DNA from: Streptomyces sp. TBY4
GTDB lineage: Bacteria; Actinomycetota; Actinomycetes; Streptomycetales; Streptomycetaceae
Direction: 5' to 3'
Length of the DNA stretch: 64,000 nt
NCBI RefSeq assembly: GCF_024213195.1
Contig: NZ_JANAVF010000009.1
Coordinates: forward strand, 62,001 to 126,000
A program made the position numbers and the translations under genes. The notes beneath the pieces were generated by a model, which ran no database searches, was not told the origin of the DNA, and saw nothing but the letters and a program-made list of their open reading frames with translations. Each line of letters starts with the position of its first letter. The stretch's first letter is position 1. Below are positions 33,810 to 42,466 of this stretch, in pieces.

Positions 33810-34331
33810 CTACCCCCGCCCCGAGAGGAACTCCCGCAGCCTGCGGTACGCCTCCAGCCCGTCCGGCACCCACGGCCAGGAGCCGTCCGCGACCCGCGCC
33901 CCCACCTCACCCTCGGAGAGCCACGCGTGCCAGGCCACCTCCGAGGCCTGCGGCCGGACCGGCAGCTCGCAGCGGACCTCGTGGACGTAGCTCCACCAGG
34001 CCCCGCCCGGGCCCTCGTACAGGAACTTGAACAGCGGCTCGGGCTGCTCCAGCCCGGACACCCCCAGCTCCTCCTCCGCCTCCCGCAGGGCCGCCTCCGC
34101 GTAGCTCTCGCCGGCGCCGACCACCCCGCCCACGAACATGTCGTAGCACGAGGGGAAGACCAGCTTCGAGTCCGTCCGCCGGTGCGTGAAGATCCGCCCC
34201 TCCCCGTCCCTGGCCAGCACGAACACGCAGCGGTGGATGAGCCCCTCCGCGTACACCTCGCCCCGCGTGGCCCGCCCCGTCACCCGGTCCTCCCGGTCCA
34301 CCACGTCCAGCACCTCGTCGGCCGCGCCCAT
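33810..34331 (-). CDS. Nudix hydrolase
   Basis: 173 residues. The Nudix box is GAGESYAEAALREAEEELGV; upstream EVLDVVDREDRVTGRATRGEV and LIHRCVFVLARDGEG match the YfcD/IDI-like branch. It hydrolyses nucleoside diphosphate-linked compounds, or binds isopentenyl diphosphate-like substrates in related proteins. GGAGG precedes the ATG. Divergent from the FAD dehydrogenase. Confidence 0.92.
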   Translation of the reverse strand: MGAADEVLDVVDREDRVTGRATRGEVYAEGLIHRCVFVLARDGEGRIFTHRRTDSKLVFPSCYDMFVGGVVGAGESYAEAALREAEEELGVSGLEQPEPLFKFLYEGPGGAWWSYVHEVRCELPVRPQASEVAWHAWLSEGEVGARVADGSWPWVPDGLEAYRRLREFLSGRG

Positions 34332-34412
34332 GTCGTGATCCTCCACACCTGTTGACTGGTTACCGCTCCGTAGCAAAGGATCGCCCCACCACCGACGGAG
34401 GACGGGTTCCAC

Positions 34413-36068
34413 ATGACGTACGACGCAGACGTGATCGTGATCGGGGCCGGGCTCGCGGGCCTCGTGGCCACCGCCGAGCTCGTCGACGCCGGCCGCAAGG
34501 TCATCCTGCTCGACCAGGAGCCCGAGCAGTCCCTCGGCGGCCAGGCCCACTGGTCCTTCGGCGGCCTGTTCTTCGTCGACTCGCCCGAACAGCGCCGCAT
34601 GCGGATCAAGGACACCCGTGAGCTGGCCCTCCAGGACTGGTCCGGCACGGCGGGCTTCGACCGCGAGGAGGACGCCTGGCCGCGCCGCTGGGCCGAGGCC
34701 TACGTGGACTTCGCGGCCGGCGAGAAGCGCCCCTGGCTGCACGCCCAGGGCGTCCGCTTCTTCCCCGTCGTCGGCTGGGCGGAGCGCGGCGGGTACGACG
34801 CGAACGGCCACGGGAACTCCGTCCCCCGCTTCCACATCACCTGGGGCACCGGCCCCGGCCTCGTGGAGCCCTTCGAGCGCCGCGTACGGGCCGGGGTGGC
34901 CCGCGGGCTGGTCCAGCTGAAGTTCCGCCACCGGGTCACCGGGCTCTCCCGTACCGCCGGCGCCCTCGACACCGTGACCGGCGAGGTCCTGGCCCCCTCC
35001 GACGCCGTGCGCGGCACCGCGAGCGGCCGCGAGGCCACCGGGGAGTTCTCCCTGCGCGCCCAGGCCGTGATCGTGACCAGCGGCGGCATCGGCGGCAACC
35101 ACGACCTCGTACGGGCCCAGTGGCCGGCCCGCCTCGGCACCCCGCCCGCGCGGATGCTCTCCGGGGTCCCGGCCCACGTGGACGGCCTGATGCTGGGCAT
35201 CGCCGAGGAGGCGGGCGCGAGCCACATCAACAAGGACCGGATGTGGCACTACACCGAGGGCATCGACAACTGGAACCCGATCTGGTCCAAGCACGGCATC
35301 CGCATCCTGCCCGGCCCCTCCTCGCTCTGGCTGGACGCCACCGGCAAGCGGCTGCCCGTACCGCTCTTCCCGGGCTTCGACACCCTCGGCACCCTCGACC
35401 ACATCATGAGGACCGGGCACGACCACACCTGGTTCGTCCTCAACCAGCGGATCATCGGCAAGGAGTTCGGGCTCTCCGGATCCGAGCAGAACCCGGACCT
35501 GACCGGCAAGTCGGTCCGAGGGGTCATCGACCGTGCCCGCCAGGCCGTCCCCGGGCCGGTGCAGGCCTTCATGGACAACGGCGCCGACTTCGTCGTCGAG
35601 AAGGACCTCTCCGCGCTGGTCCGCGGCATGAACGCGGTCACCAAGGAGGGACTCCTCGACGAGGAGACCGTCCGCCGCGAGATCGTGGCCCGCGACCGGG
35701 AGATCGCCAACCCCTTCACCAAGGACCTCCAGGTCACGGCCATCCACGGCGCCCGCAAGTACCTCGGCGACAAGCTGATCCGCACCGCCGCCCCGCACCG
35801 GATCCTGGACCCGGCGGCGGGCCCGCTGATCGCCGTCCGGCTCTCGATCCTGACCCGCAAGTCCCTGGGCGGCCTGGAGACCGACCTCGACTCCCGCGTC
35901 CTGACCGCCACGGGAGAACCCCTCCCGGGCCTCTACGCGGCGGGCGAGGCGGCCGGCTTCGGCGGCGGCGGCGTCCACGGCTACCGGGCCCTGGAGGGCA
36001 CCTTCCTCGGCGGCTGCATCTTCTCGGGCCGCGCGGCGGGCCGTGCGGCGGCCGCGGCCGTCTCCTGA
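34413..36068 (+). CDS. FAD-binding dehydrogenase, ketosteroid dehydrogenase/fumarate reductase family
   Basis: 551 residues. FAD motif VIVIGAGLAGLVATAELVDAGRKVILLDQE, then SLGGQAHWSFGGLFFVDSPEQRRMRI, GGIGGNHDLVRAQWP and the end GLYAAGEAAGFGGGGVHGYRALEGTFLGGCIFSGR. Family members reduce or oxidise C-C double bonds (fumarate, 3-ketosteroid). Substrate is not clear. GGAGGACGGG precedes the ATG. A GACTGGTTACC element lies about 55 bp upstream. Confidence 0.92.
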   Translation: MTYDADVIVIGAGLAGLVATAELVDAGRKVILLDQEPEQSLGGQAHWSFGGLFFVDSPEQRRMRIKDTRELALQDWSGTAGFDREEDAWPRRWAEAYVDFAAGEKRPWLHAQGVRFFPVVGWAERGGYDANGHGNSVPRFHITWGTGPGLVEPFERRVRAGVARGLVQLKFRHRVTGLSRTAGALDTVTGEVLAPSDAVRGTASGREATGEFSLRAQAVIVTSGGIGGNHDLVRAQWPARLGTPPARMLSGVPAHVDGLMLGIAEEAGASHINKDRMWHYTEGIDNWNPIWSKHGIRILPGPSSLWLDATGKRLPVPLFPGFDTLGTLDHIMRTGHDHTWFVLNQRIIGKEFGLSGSEQNPDLTGKSVRGVIDRARQAVPGPVQAFMDNGADFVVEKDLSALVRGMNAVTKEGLLDEETVRREIVARDREIANPFTKDLQVTAIHGARKYLGDKLIRTAAPHRILDPAAGPLIAVRLSILTRKSLGGLETDLDSRVLTATGEPLPGLYAAGEAAGFGGGGVHGYRALEGTFLGGCIFSGRAAGRAAAAAVS

Positions 36069-36117
36069 CCGGTCCTCTCCCGGCCGGCCCGCTCCTGACC
36101 TGCGCCGTGTCCGCCCA

Positions 36118-36133
36118 GGCCGGGGCCCCGGCC
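36118..36133. other. 16-bp perfect palindrome before DUF6243
   Basis: GGCCGGGGCCCCGGCC lies about 55 bp upstream of the small gene, downstream of the FAD dehydrogenase. It may be part of its terminator. Confidence 0.5.
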
Positions 36134-36188
36134 GGGACGGGGACAGGACTGGTGTGCGGGTCCGGCGGGACGGGGTAACGTCTTTGTC

Positions 36189-36404
36189 GTGACTGACAGC
36201 AAGAACATCAACAACCCCGTGGGCCAGGGCGGCGGCCAGCGCAAGAAGCTGTCCCGCGCCGAGCGCCAGAACAACGGCCCGCACCGCAACCTCGACCGCC
36301 AGAACGCGGCCGACCGCAAGGCGGAGCTGCTGCGCAAGATGCGCGAGAAGGCAGCCGCGGCCGAGGGCGCCGCGCAGGCGGGCGACGACACCGCCCAGAG
36401 CTGA
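36189..36404 (+). CDS. Small basic DUF6243-like protein
   Basis: 71 residues. GGGQRKKLSRAERQNNGPHR and NAADRKAELLRKMREKAAA match the Streptomyces DUF6243 pattern. It is charged and probably helical at the C-terminus, with no signal or membrane segment. Function is unknown. GTG start with a possible -10 TAACGT ten bases upstream, so it might be leaderless or short-leadered. A strong terminator follows. Confidence 0.8.
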   Translation: MTDSKNINNPVGQGGGQRKKLSRAERQNNGPHRNLDRQNAADRKAELLRKMREKAAAAEGAAQAGDDTAQS

Positions 36405-36437
36405 GCCACCGCCGCCGCAGGGCGGCACGTGCATGAC

Positions 36438-36470
36438 AGGGCCCGGACCGCGACGCGCGGTCCGGGCCCT
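36438..36470. terminator. 15-bp perfect hairpin between convergent genes
   Basis: Arms AGGGCCCGGACCGCG and CGCGGTCCGGGCCCT with loop ACG. Placed between the DUF6243 and ASCH genes, it can stop both. Confidence 0.9.
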
Positions 36471-36489
36471 GCTGCGGTCTCCCGGCCCC

Positions 36490-36915
36490 TCAGGGCAGGC
36501 GGGTCACCAGACGGAACCGCTCCGCCACGACCGGGGTGTCGTCGTCGACCGTGAAGTGCGGGTCGCCGATGGCCTCGCGCATCTGCGGGCCGTGCCAGAA
36601 CTCCTCGTGACCTGAGCGCCATTCGGCCACTGACGCGAATCCCTCGCCCTCGTCCAGCGCGTGCTGGAGGTCCACGTCCGCCAGCCGCAGGACCCGTACG
36701 TCCGTCACCTCCAGGACACCCACCGGAAGCCCGGCGGAGTCCACGATCACCATCCGCTCGCCCGCCACCGGCAGCGGATCCCCGGCCGCCTCGTAATCGG
36801 CCACGACGCCCGTGGTGGTGGTCTTGGCGCCGCTCAGGACGGCAGCCACCAGCTGGTCCCGCAGCGGCCCCGGGAAGGCGAACTCGATGGCCGGAAGATC
36901 TTCGTATGCCGTCAT
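36490..36915 (-). CDS. ASCH domain protein
   Basis: 141 residues. FAFPGPLRDQLVAAVLSGAKTTTTGV then VAGERMVIVDSAGLPVGVLEVTDVRVLRL and EFWHGPQ fit the ASCH fold, whose YqfB-type members act as small amide hydrolases or RNA-binding modules. Single-domain protein. The ATG chosen starts directly before the family's N-terminal strand; the frame is open upstream but lacks similarity. Confidence 0.9.
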   Translation of the reverse strand: MTAYEDLPAIEFAFPGPLRDQLVAAVLSGAKTTTTGVVADYEAAGDPLPVAGERMVIVDSAGLPVGVLEVTDVRVLRLADVDLQHALDEGEGFASVAEWRSGHEEFWHGPQMREAIGDPHFTVDDDTPVVAERFRLVTRLP

Positions 36916-37166
36916 GGCGCCCAGCCTACGGTCCTGCGCGCGCCCCCGGCCGGACCGGTACGCGTCCCGCCCGCAAGCCGCCGGCGCCCCGCCGACAACC
37001 TGCCGCGAACCCGGAACAACCGCAGCAACTCGCCAGTACGGAGGACCAGTTGAATCGAGCCACGCGGTGGACTGGACCTTGACGCGGAGCTGTGCGTACC
37101 GCTTTGCTGTGCGTGATCTTCTCGTCACACCGTCCAACCGCCCGCGTCCTGGAGGGAAAACCGCGG

Positions 37167-38114
37167 ATGCCGCCCCCTCCGCCGCCCCTCGGCCGCGCCC
37201 GCAAGCGGGACGCCCAGCTCTTCGACCCCGCCCTCTGCGACCGTGAACTCGTCGACGTCCGCGCGCAGTTCACCCAGGGCCGGTGGGCCAAGGCCCGCTC
37301 CCTCCTCGTCGCCACGGGGGACGACTGGGACCGCCGGGGGCACCGGTTCGTGGTCCTCGCCGAAACCCCGGCCGCGACCGCCTGGGCGCACGAATGGCTC
37401 CTCGCCGAACCGGAGAGCGCCGACGCCGTCACCCTCCTGGCCTGCGCGTCCGTCGTCACCGCCCTGCGCCGCAAAGGCACGCCCGAAGCCGCCGAGGAGG
37501 CCTGCCGCCGCGCCGCGGCCCTGCTCCCGGCCGACCCCACCCCCTGGCTCGGCCTGCTGCTCCTCACCCGGGCCTTCGGCACCGAGGAGGAGTTCAGCCG
37601 CCACTTCGACCAGGTCCGGGCCCGGCACCGCGAACACCACCACGCCCACCACCTGATGGTCTCCCGGCTGGCCGAGCGGGCCCCGGCCGCCGGCAGCGAC
37701 CCGCTCCACGAGGTCTACGACTTCGCCGCCTGGGCCGCCGAGGAGTCCCCGGCCGACTCCCCGCTCGCCGTCCTCCCCGTCATCGCCCACGCCGAGCGCT
37801 ACCGCGTCCTCGCCGCCGGCCAGGGCCACGGCCCGGACGCCGGGGCCGAGCACTGGTCCGGCCGCCGCGCCCGCCAGGTGCTGCGCTCCGCCTTCGACTG
37901 GTGGCTGGAGTGGGAGCGCGAGGACCACCCCCGCAACCGGGTGGACCTCAACTTCCTCGCCCACGCCAAACTCTGCGAGGGCCGCCCCGCAGAGGCCGCC
38001 GCCCTCTTCCAGCGCATCGGCAGCCACGCCACCCGGGCCCCGTGGTCCTACCCGGACCGCGACCCGCACAAGGCCTTCCTCGCCGCACGCAGCGCCGCGC
38101 TCGGCACCGCCTGA
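37167..38114 (+). CDS. Hypothetical all-helical protein, TPR-like
   Basis: 315 residues. It is rich in paired helices (TAWAHEWLLAEPESADAVTLLACASVV, AEEACRRAAALLPADPTPWLGLLLL) resembling tetratricopeptide repeats. RHREHHHAHHLMVSRL is a His cluster near 170. Streptomyces homologues are uncharacterised. GGAGG lies 10 bp before the ATG. The following APC permease starts 99 bp later, so an operon is possible. Confidence 0.75.
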   Translation: MPPPPPPLGRARKRDAQLFDPALCDRELVDVRAQFTQGRWAKARSLLVATGDDWDRRGHRFVVLAETPAATAWAHEWLLAEPESADAVTLLACASVVTALRRKGTPEAAEEACRRAAALLPADPTPWLGLLLLTRAFGTEEEFSRHFDQVRARHREHHHAHHLMVSRLAERAPAAGSDPLHEVYDFAAWAAEESPADSPLAVLPVIAHAERYRVLAAGQGHGPDAGAEHWSGRRARQVLRSAFDWWLEWEREDHPRNRVDLNFLAHAKLCEGRPAEAAALFQRIGSHATRAPWSYPDRDPHKAFLAARSAALGTA

Positions 38115-38213
38115 CCCCGGCCCAGCCCGGCCCGTACCGCCCAGCCCGCACCGCCCCCGCACGTCCGCTCAGCAAGTGCCGCTCAGTCCCCACCCCCGAA
38201 AGGACACCCCGCC

Positions 38214-39785
38214 ATGCCGACGGGCAGATCCACCACGCTCACCGACCCGGCCGGCCAGGCCGAGATCCGTACGTACAAGGGCCAGGAACGCGCCCTGCGC
38301 GCCGACCGCCTCGGCACCGCGGGCCTCCTGCTCTCCGTGCTCGCCGCGAGCGCACCCCTGATGGTCGTCGCGGGTGTCATGCCCACCACCTTCGGGGTCA
38401 TGGGCATCGTCGGACAGCCCCTGCTGTTCGTGATCCTCGGCGCCGTCCTCGCCCTCTTCAGCGTCGGGTACGCCGAGATGAGCCGGCACGTCCACAACGC
38501 CGGCGCCTTCTACGCCTACATCGCGCGCGGCCTCGGCCCCACCGCGGGCGCCGGCGCCTCGTTCGTCGCCCTCGTCGCCTACAGCGCCATGCAGGTCGGC
38601 GTCTACGGCATCCTCGGCTTCGAGATCTCCGGCCTTTTCGCCACCTACCTCGACACCGAACTCGCCTGGTGGATACCGGCGCTGGCCGCCGTCGCCCTTA
38701 CCGGCGCCCTCGGCTGGCTGAAGATCGACCTCAACGCCAAGGTCCTCGGAGTCCTCCTGCTCATCGAGGTCCTCCTCGTCGTCGTCTTCGACGCCGCCGC
38801 CCTCAGCGACCCGGGCCCCGCCGGCCTCTCCCTCCACGCCTTCAACCCCGAGACCCTCACCGGCGCCGGCCTCGGCACCGCCCTGTGCTTCTGCATCGCC
38901 GCCTTCGTCGGCTTCGAGCAGTCCCCGGTGTACGCCGAGGAGACCAGCAGGCCGCACATCGTCGTCTCCCGGGTGATGTTCCTCGCCGTCGGCTTCGTCG
39001 CCCTCTTCTTCGCCTTCAGCGCCTGGGCCCTCACCGTGGCCACCGGCCCCGGAGAGGTGGTCAAGGCCTCCGCCGAGGCCGGCCCCGGCCTGCTCTTCCA
39101 GCTCACCGAGAGCCGCCTGGGCGCCACCTTCACCGACGTCCTGCACGTCCTCTTCGTGACCGGCATGTTCGCGGCGATGCTCAGCTTCCACAACGTCGTC
39201 TCGCGCTACGCCTTCGCCATGGGCCGCGAGGGCCTGCTCCCGGCCGCCTTCGGCCGCACCAGCGCGGGTACCGGCGCCCCCGCCACCGGCTCGCTCCTGC
39301 AGACCGTGATCTCCGTCGTGGTCGTCCTGGCCTTCGCGTTCACCGACGACCTGCCGACCGGAGACCCCACCGCGCCCGTCCTGCACCTGTTCACCTGGAT
39401 GGGCAGCGTCGGCGCCCTCGGCGTGACCCTCCTCATGGCCACCGCCTCCTTCGCGGTCATCGCCTTCTTCGTCCGCCGCGGCACCGCCGGCGCCCAGCTC
39501 TGGCGGCTCGGCGCGGCGGGCCTGGCCGGCCTCGCGCTGCTCGCCATCGCCGTCTACACGGTCAAGGACTTCGGCGTCCTGGTCGGCGCCGGGGAGGGCT
39601 CCGCGCTGAGCTGGATCCTGCCCGGCATCATCGCGGCCGCCGCCGCCGTGGGCCTGGCGCACGGCCTCTTCCTGCGCTCCGCCCGCCCTGCGGCGCACGC
39701 CCGCATCGGCCTGGGCAACGAGGCCTTCCGCCTCGACCAGGCGGCGGAGTCGGCCGCCACCGACATCCCGTCCCCGCGCGGCTGA
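38214..39785 (+). CDS. APC family amino acid permease
   Basis: 523 residues and 12 to 14 membrane helices. SVLAASAPLMVVAGVMPTTF, YAEMSRHVHNAGAFYAYIARGLG, and FVGFEQSPVYAEETSRPH place it in the amino acid-polyamine-organocation superfamily. HNVVSRYAFAMGREGLLP is the typical cytoplasmic loop. The substrate is unknown; amines or amino acids are likely. AAAGGA precedes the ATG. It ends at a strong hairpin. Confidence 0.92.
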   Translation: MPTGRSTTLTDPAGQAEIRTYKGQERALRADRLGTAGLLLSVLAASAPLMVVAGVMPTTFGVMGIVGQPLLFVILGAVLALFSVGYAEMSRHVHNAGAFYAYIARGLGPTAGAGASFVALVAYSAMQVGVYGILGFEISGLFATYLDTELAWWIPALAAVALTGALGWLKIDLNAKVLGVLLLIEVLLVVVFDAAALSDPGPAGLSLHAFNPETLTGAGLGTALCFCIAAFVGFEQSPVYAEETSRPHIVVSRVMFLAVGFVALFFAFSAWALTVATGPGEVVKASAEAGPGLLFQLTESRLGATFTDVLHVLFVTGMFAAMLSFHNVVSRYAFAMGREGLLPAAFGRTSAGTGAPATGSLLQTVISVVVVLAFAFTDDLPTGDPTAPVLHLFTWMGSVGALGVTLLMATASFAVIAFFVRRGTAGAQLWRLGAAGLAGLALLAIAVYTVKDFGVLVGAGEGSALSWILPGIIAAAAAVGLAHGLFLRSARPAAHARIGLGNEAFRLDQAAESAATDIPSPRG

Positions 39786-39801
39786 CCCGTACCGCACATA
39801 C

Positions 39802-39835
39802 GAAGAGGGGCCCCGCCGCGGCGGGGCCCCTCTTC
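39802..39835. terminator. Perfect 34-bp palindrome, bidirectional terminator
   Basis: GAAGAGGGGCCCCGCCG meets its complement with no unpaired bases. It lies between the convergent APC permease and yjdM genes. Confidence 0.9.
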
Positions 39836-39841
39836 TCGTGT

Positions 39842-40201
39842 TCAGGCCTTCTTGACCACGCTGGACTTCAGCTGCATGGCACCGAAGCCGTCGATCTTGC
39901 AATCGATGTCGTGGCCGTCGACCCCGTCGATGAGCCGGATGTTGCGCACCTTGGTCCCGGCCTTGATCCCCGAGGGGCTCCCCTTGACCTTGAGCGCCTT
40001 CACGACCGTCACGGTGTCGCCGTCGCTCAGCACGTTCCCCACGGCGTCCTTCACGACCTGCTCCCCGGCGTCCGCCGAGCCGCCGGCGCCCTCCTCGGCG
40101 GGCACCCACTCGTGACCGCACTCGGGGCACACCACGAGCGCGTTCATCTCGTAGGTGTACTCGCAGGAACATTTCGGGCAAGGCGGAAGATTCTCGTTCA
40201 C
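39842..40201 (-). CDS. yjdM: YjdM/PhnA family zinc-ribbon protein
   Basis: 119 residues. The zinc ribbon is Cys8-x2-Cys11 and Cys25-x2-Cys28 (PPCPKCSCEYT, VVCPECGHEW); the PhnA beta-barrel follows with GNVLSDGDTVTVVKALKVKG and HDIDCKIDGFGAMQLKSSVVKK. Once called alkylphosphonate protein PhnA, it is not part of the Phn pathway; its function is not settled. GTG start, next to tRNA-Leu. Confidence 0.93.
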   Translation of the reverse strand: MNENLPPCPKCSCEYTYEMNALVVCPECGHEWVPAEEGAGGSADAGEQVVKDAVGNVLSDGDTVTVVKALKVKGSPSGIKAGTKVRNIRLIDGVDGHDIDCKIDGFGAMQLKSSVVKKA

Positions 40202-40276
40202 CCGGACAGAATATCCCGAACCGACCAGCCGGGATCCGTCGCGGACCCGTCCCGCCGATGGTGCCGCCAAACGCAG

Positions 40277-40301
40277 AAAACCCCACATGAAGTGGGGTTT
40301 T
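40277..40301. terminator. Terminator after tRNA-Leu
   Basis: Arms AAAACCCCAC and GTGGGGTTTT with loop ATGAA. On the minus strand it reads into a T run, and it begins 5 bases after the CCA end. Confidence 0.9.
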
Positions 40302-40305
40302 CGCT

Positions 40306-40393
40306 TGGTGTCCGAGGGGGGACTTGAACCCCCACGCCCGATAAAGGGCACTAGCACCTCAAGCTAGCGCGTCTGCCATTCCGCCACCCGGAC
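40306..40393 (-). tRNA. tRNA-Leu(GAG)
   Basis: 88 nt including an encoded CCA. Acceptor stem GTCCGGG/CTCGGAC (one G-T), anticodon stem-loop GCTAGC-TTGAGGT-GCTAGT with anticodon GAG, a long variable arm, and TTC loop GGTTCAAGTCC. Only type-II tRNAs have such an arm. No duplicated 3' end or integrase is nearby, so no integrated element is seen here. Confidence 0.96.
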
Positions 40394-40561
40394 AAGGTGT
40401 CTGTCTCGCGTCCCTCGCGGGCCGTTCCGACGTGGAAAACATTACCAAACATTCCGGGGTCCTCGATCACACCCCCCGGCGACCGCGGATCTCCCTTGGG
40501 GGAAGCGGCCCGGGGCGCGAGGATGGAGGCAGTTCGGTACTGATCAGTGGGAGGAAGCAGC

Positions 40562-41887
40562 GTGAGCGAATCGGGCGCGGGCAGGACCGTCACCGGCGAG
40601 GACGAGGTCGTCGACCTCTGCCGGGACCTCATCCGGATCGACACCAGCAACTACGGGGACCACTCCGGGCCCGGCGAGCGCAAGGCGGCCGAGTGGGTCG
40701 CGGAGCAGCTCGCCGAGGTCGGGCTGGAGCCGCAGATCTTCGAATCGCACAAGGGGCGCGCCTCGACCGTGGCGCGGATCGAGGGCGAGGACCCCTCGCG
40801 GCCGGCCCTGCTGATCCACGGGCACACCGACGTGGTCCCGGCCAACGCCGCCGACTGGACCTACGACCCCTTCGCCGGCGAGATCGCCGACGGCTGCGTG
40901 TGGGGCCGCGGCGCGGTCGACATGAAGGACATGGACGCGATGACGCTGGCCGTCGTACGCGACCGGATGCGCAGCGGCCGCAAGCCCCCGCGCGACATCG
41001 TGCTGGCCTTCCTCGCCGACGAGGAGGCGGGCGGCACCTACGGCGCCCGGTACCTCGTCGACAAGCACCCCGGCCTCTTCGAGGGGGTGACGGAGGCGAT
41101 CGGCGAGGTCGGCGGTTTCTCCTTCACCGTCAACGAGAACCTGCGGCTGTACCTGGTGGAGACCGCCCAGAAGGGCATGCACTGGATGCGGCTCACCGTG
41201 GAGGGCACCGCCGGCCACGGGTCCATGACCAACAACGACAACGCCATCACGGAGCTCTGCGAGGCCGTGGGACGCCTGGGACGCCACAAGTGGCCCGTAC
41301 GGGTCACCAAGACCGTCCGGCACTTCCTGGACGAGCTCTCGGACGCGCTGGGCACCCCGCTGGACCCCGACGACATGGACGCCACGCTCGCCAAGCTCGG
41401 CGGCATCGCCAAGATGGTCGGCGCGACCCTGCGCAACTCGGCCGCCCCGACCATGCTCGGCGCCGGCTACAAGGTCAACGTCATCCCCGGGCAGGCCACC
41501 GCCCACGTGGACGGCCGCTTCCTGCCGGGCTACGAGGAGGAGTTCTTCGCCGACCTCGACCGGATCCTCGGGCCGCGCGTGAAGCGCGAGGACGTCCACG
41601 CGGACAAGGCGCTGGAGACGGACTTCGACGGCAAGCTCGTGGACGCCATGCAGACCGCCCTCAAGGCGCACGACCCGATCGCCCGCGCGGTCCCGTACAT
41701 GCTCTCCGGCGGTACGGACGCCAAGTCCTTCGACGACCTCGGCATCCGCTGCTTCGGCTTCGCCCCGCTCCAGCTCCCGCCGGAGCTGGACTTCGCCGGG
41801 ATGTTCCACGGCGTGGACGAGCGGGTGCCGGTGGAGGGCCTGAAGTTCGGCGTCCGGGTCCTGGACCGGTTCATCGACGAGTCCTGA
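40562..41887 (+). CDS. M20 family metallopeptidase/deacylase
   Basis: 441 residues. Zinc motifs: LLIHGHTDVVPANAADWTYD (His, Asp), GRGAVDMKDMDAM, FLADEEAGGTYGA (catalytic Glu pair) and a late His in MFHGVDERVP. The lid domain has TAGHGSMTNNDNAI. It hydrolyses a dipeptide or N-acyl amino acid. GGGAGG precedes the GTG chosen. Confidence 0.93.
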   Translation: MSESGAGRTVTGEDEVVDLCRDLIRIDTSNYGDHSGPGERKAAEWVAEQLAEVGLEPQIFESHKGRASTVARIEGEDPSRPALLIHGHTDVVPANAADWTYDPFAGEIADGCVWGRGAVDMKDMDAMTLAVVRDRMRSGRKPPRDIVLAFLADEEAGGTYGARYLVDKHPGLFEGVTEAIGEVGGFSFTVNENLRLYLVETAQKGMHWMRLTVEGTAGHGSMTNNDNAITELCEAVGRLGRHKWPVRVTKTVRHFLDELSDALGTPLDPDDMDATLAKLGGIAKMVGATLRNSAAPTMLGAGYKVNVIPGQATAHVDGRFLPGYEEEFFADLDRILGPRVKREDVHADKALETDFDGKLVDAMQTALKAHDPIARAVPYMLSGGTDAKSFDDLGIRCFGFAPLQLPPELDFAGMFHGVDERVPVEGLKFGVRVLDRFIDES

Positions 41888-42014
41888 GGCGGGCGGGGGG
41901 CGGCGCGGGGCGTAGCTAACGCCGGGAAATCGGGAAGGTGTGCGGAATCCACTGAGAAGAGTGAATGCGCTCATACGCTCGTAGCCCCGGTGATCCCTCC
42001 TCGTTACAGGTGGT

Positions 42015-42035
42015 GCGGTCCGCGGCTGGGACCGC
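42015..42035 (+). other. Small hairpin in the chpH leader
   Basis: Arms GCGGTCC and GGACCGC with a 7-base loop, 12 bases before the AGGAGG of chpH. It may affect mRNA stability or translation. Confidence 0.5.
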
Positions 42036-42056
42036 GCTTGCCTACTAGGAGGAACA

Positions 42057-42290
42057 ATGCTCAAGAAGGTTGCCGCCGCTGCGGCTGTCACCGGTGGTCT
42101 GGTTCTCGCGGGTGCGGGTCTGGCTGTCGCCGACGCGGGTGCCCAGGGTGCGGCCATCGGTTCGCCCGGTGTCGCCTCCGGCAACGTCATCCAGGTTCCG
42201 GTCCACGTTCCCGTGAACGTCTGCGGTAACACGATCTCCGTGATCGGCCTGCTGAACCCGGCTTTCGGCACCACCTGCGTCAACGCCTGA
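42057..42290 (+). CDS. chpH: Short chaplin ChpH
   Basis: 77 residues. Signal peptide 1-25 (MLKKVAAAAAVTGGLVLAGAGLAVA), then one chaplin domain with Cys56 and Cys74: GSPGVASGNVIQVPVHVPVN and CGNTISVIGLLNPAFGTTC. Chaplins are secreted, assemble into amyloid at the surface and lower water tension for aerial growth. It is very close to S. coelicolor ChpH. AGGAGG lies 4 bp before the ATG. A hairpin terminator follows. Confidence 0.97.
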   Translation: MLKKVAAAAAVTGGLVLAGAGLAVADAGAQGAAIGSPGVASGNVIQVPVHVPVNVCGNTISVIGLLNPAFGTTCVNA

Positions 42291-42307
42291 CGTTTCTGAA
42301 GTTCTCG

Positions 42308-42337
42308 GCCCCGGAGCGCATTCCAGCGCTCCGGGGC
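42308..42337 (+). terminator. Hairpin terminator after chpH
   Basis: Arms GCCCCGGAGCGC and GCGCTCCGGGGC with a 6-base loop, 18 bases past the stop. Confidence 0.85.
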
Positions 42338-42466
42338 TGTCGGGCTTTACGGGCCCGACGACGATCTTTCGGCGTACCAGGCGGGGGAGCCTGCGCGGCC
42401 AGTGCGCCGACCGGGCGTGCACGTGCGTGCGCGTGCGCGATGGACACACCAGGGGACGAAGTACAG

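Noticed and set aside
40306..40393. tRNA-Leu as an attachment site of an integrated element
   Set aside because: No duplicated tRNA 3' end, integrase or foreign-looking genes lie nearby.
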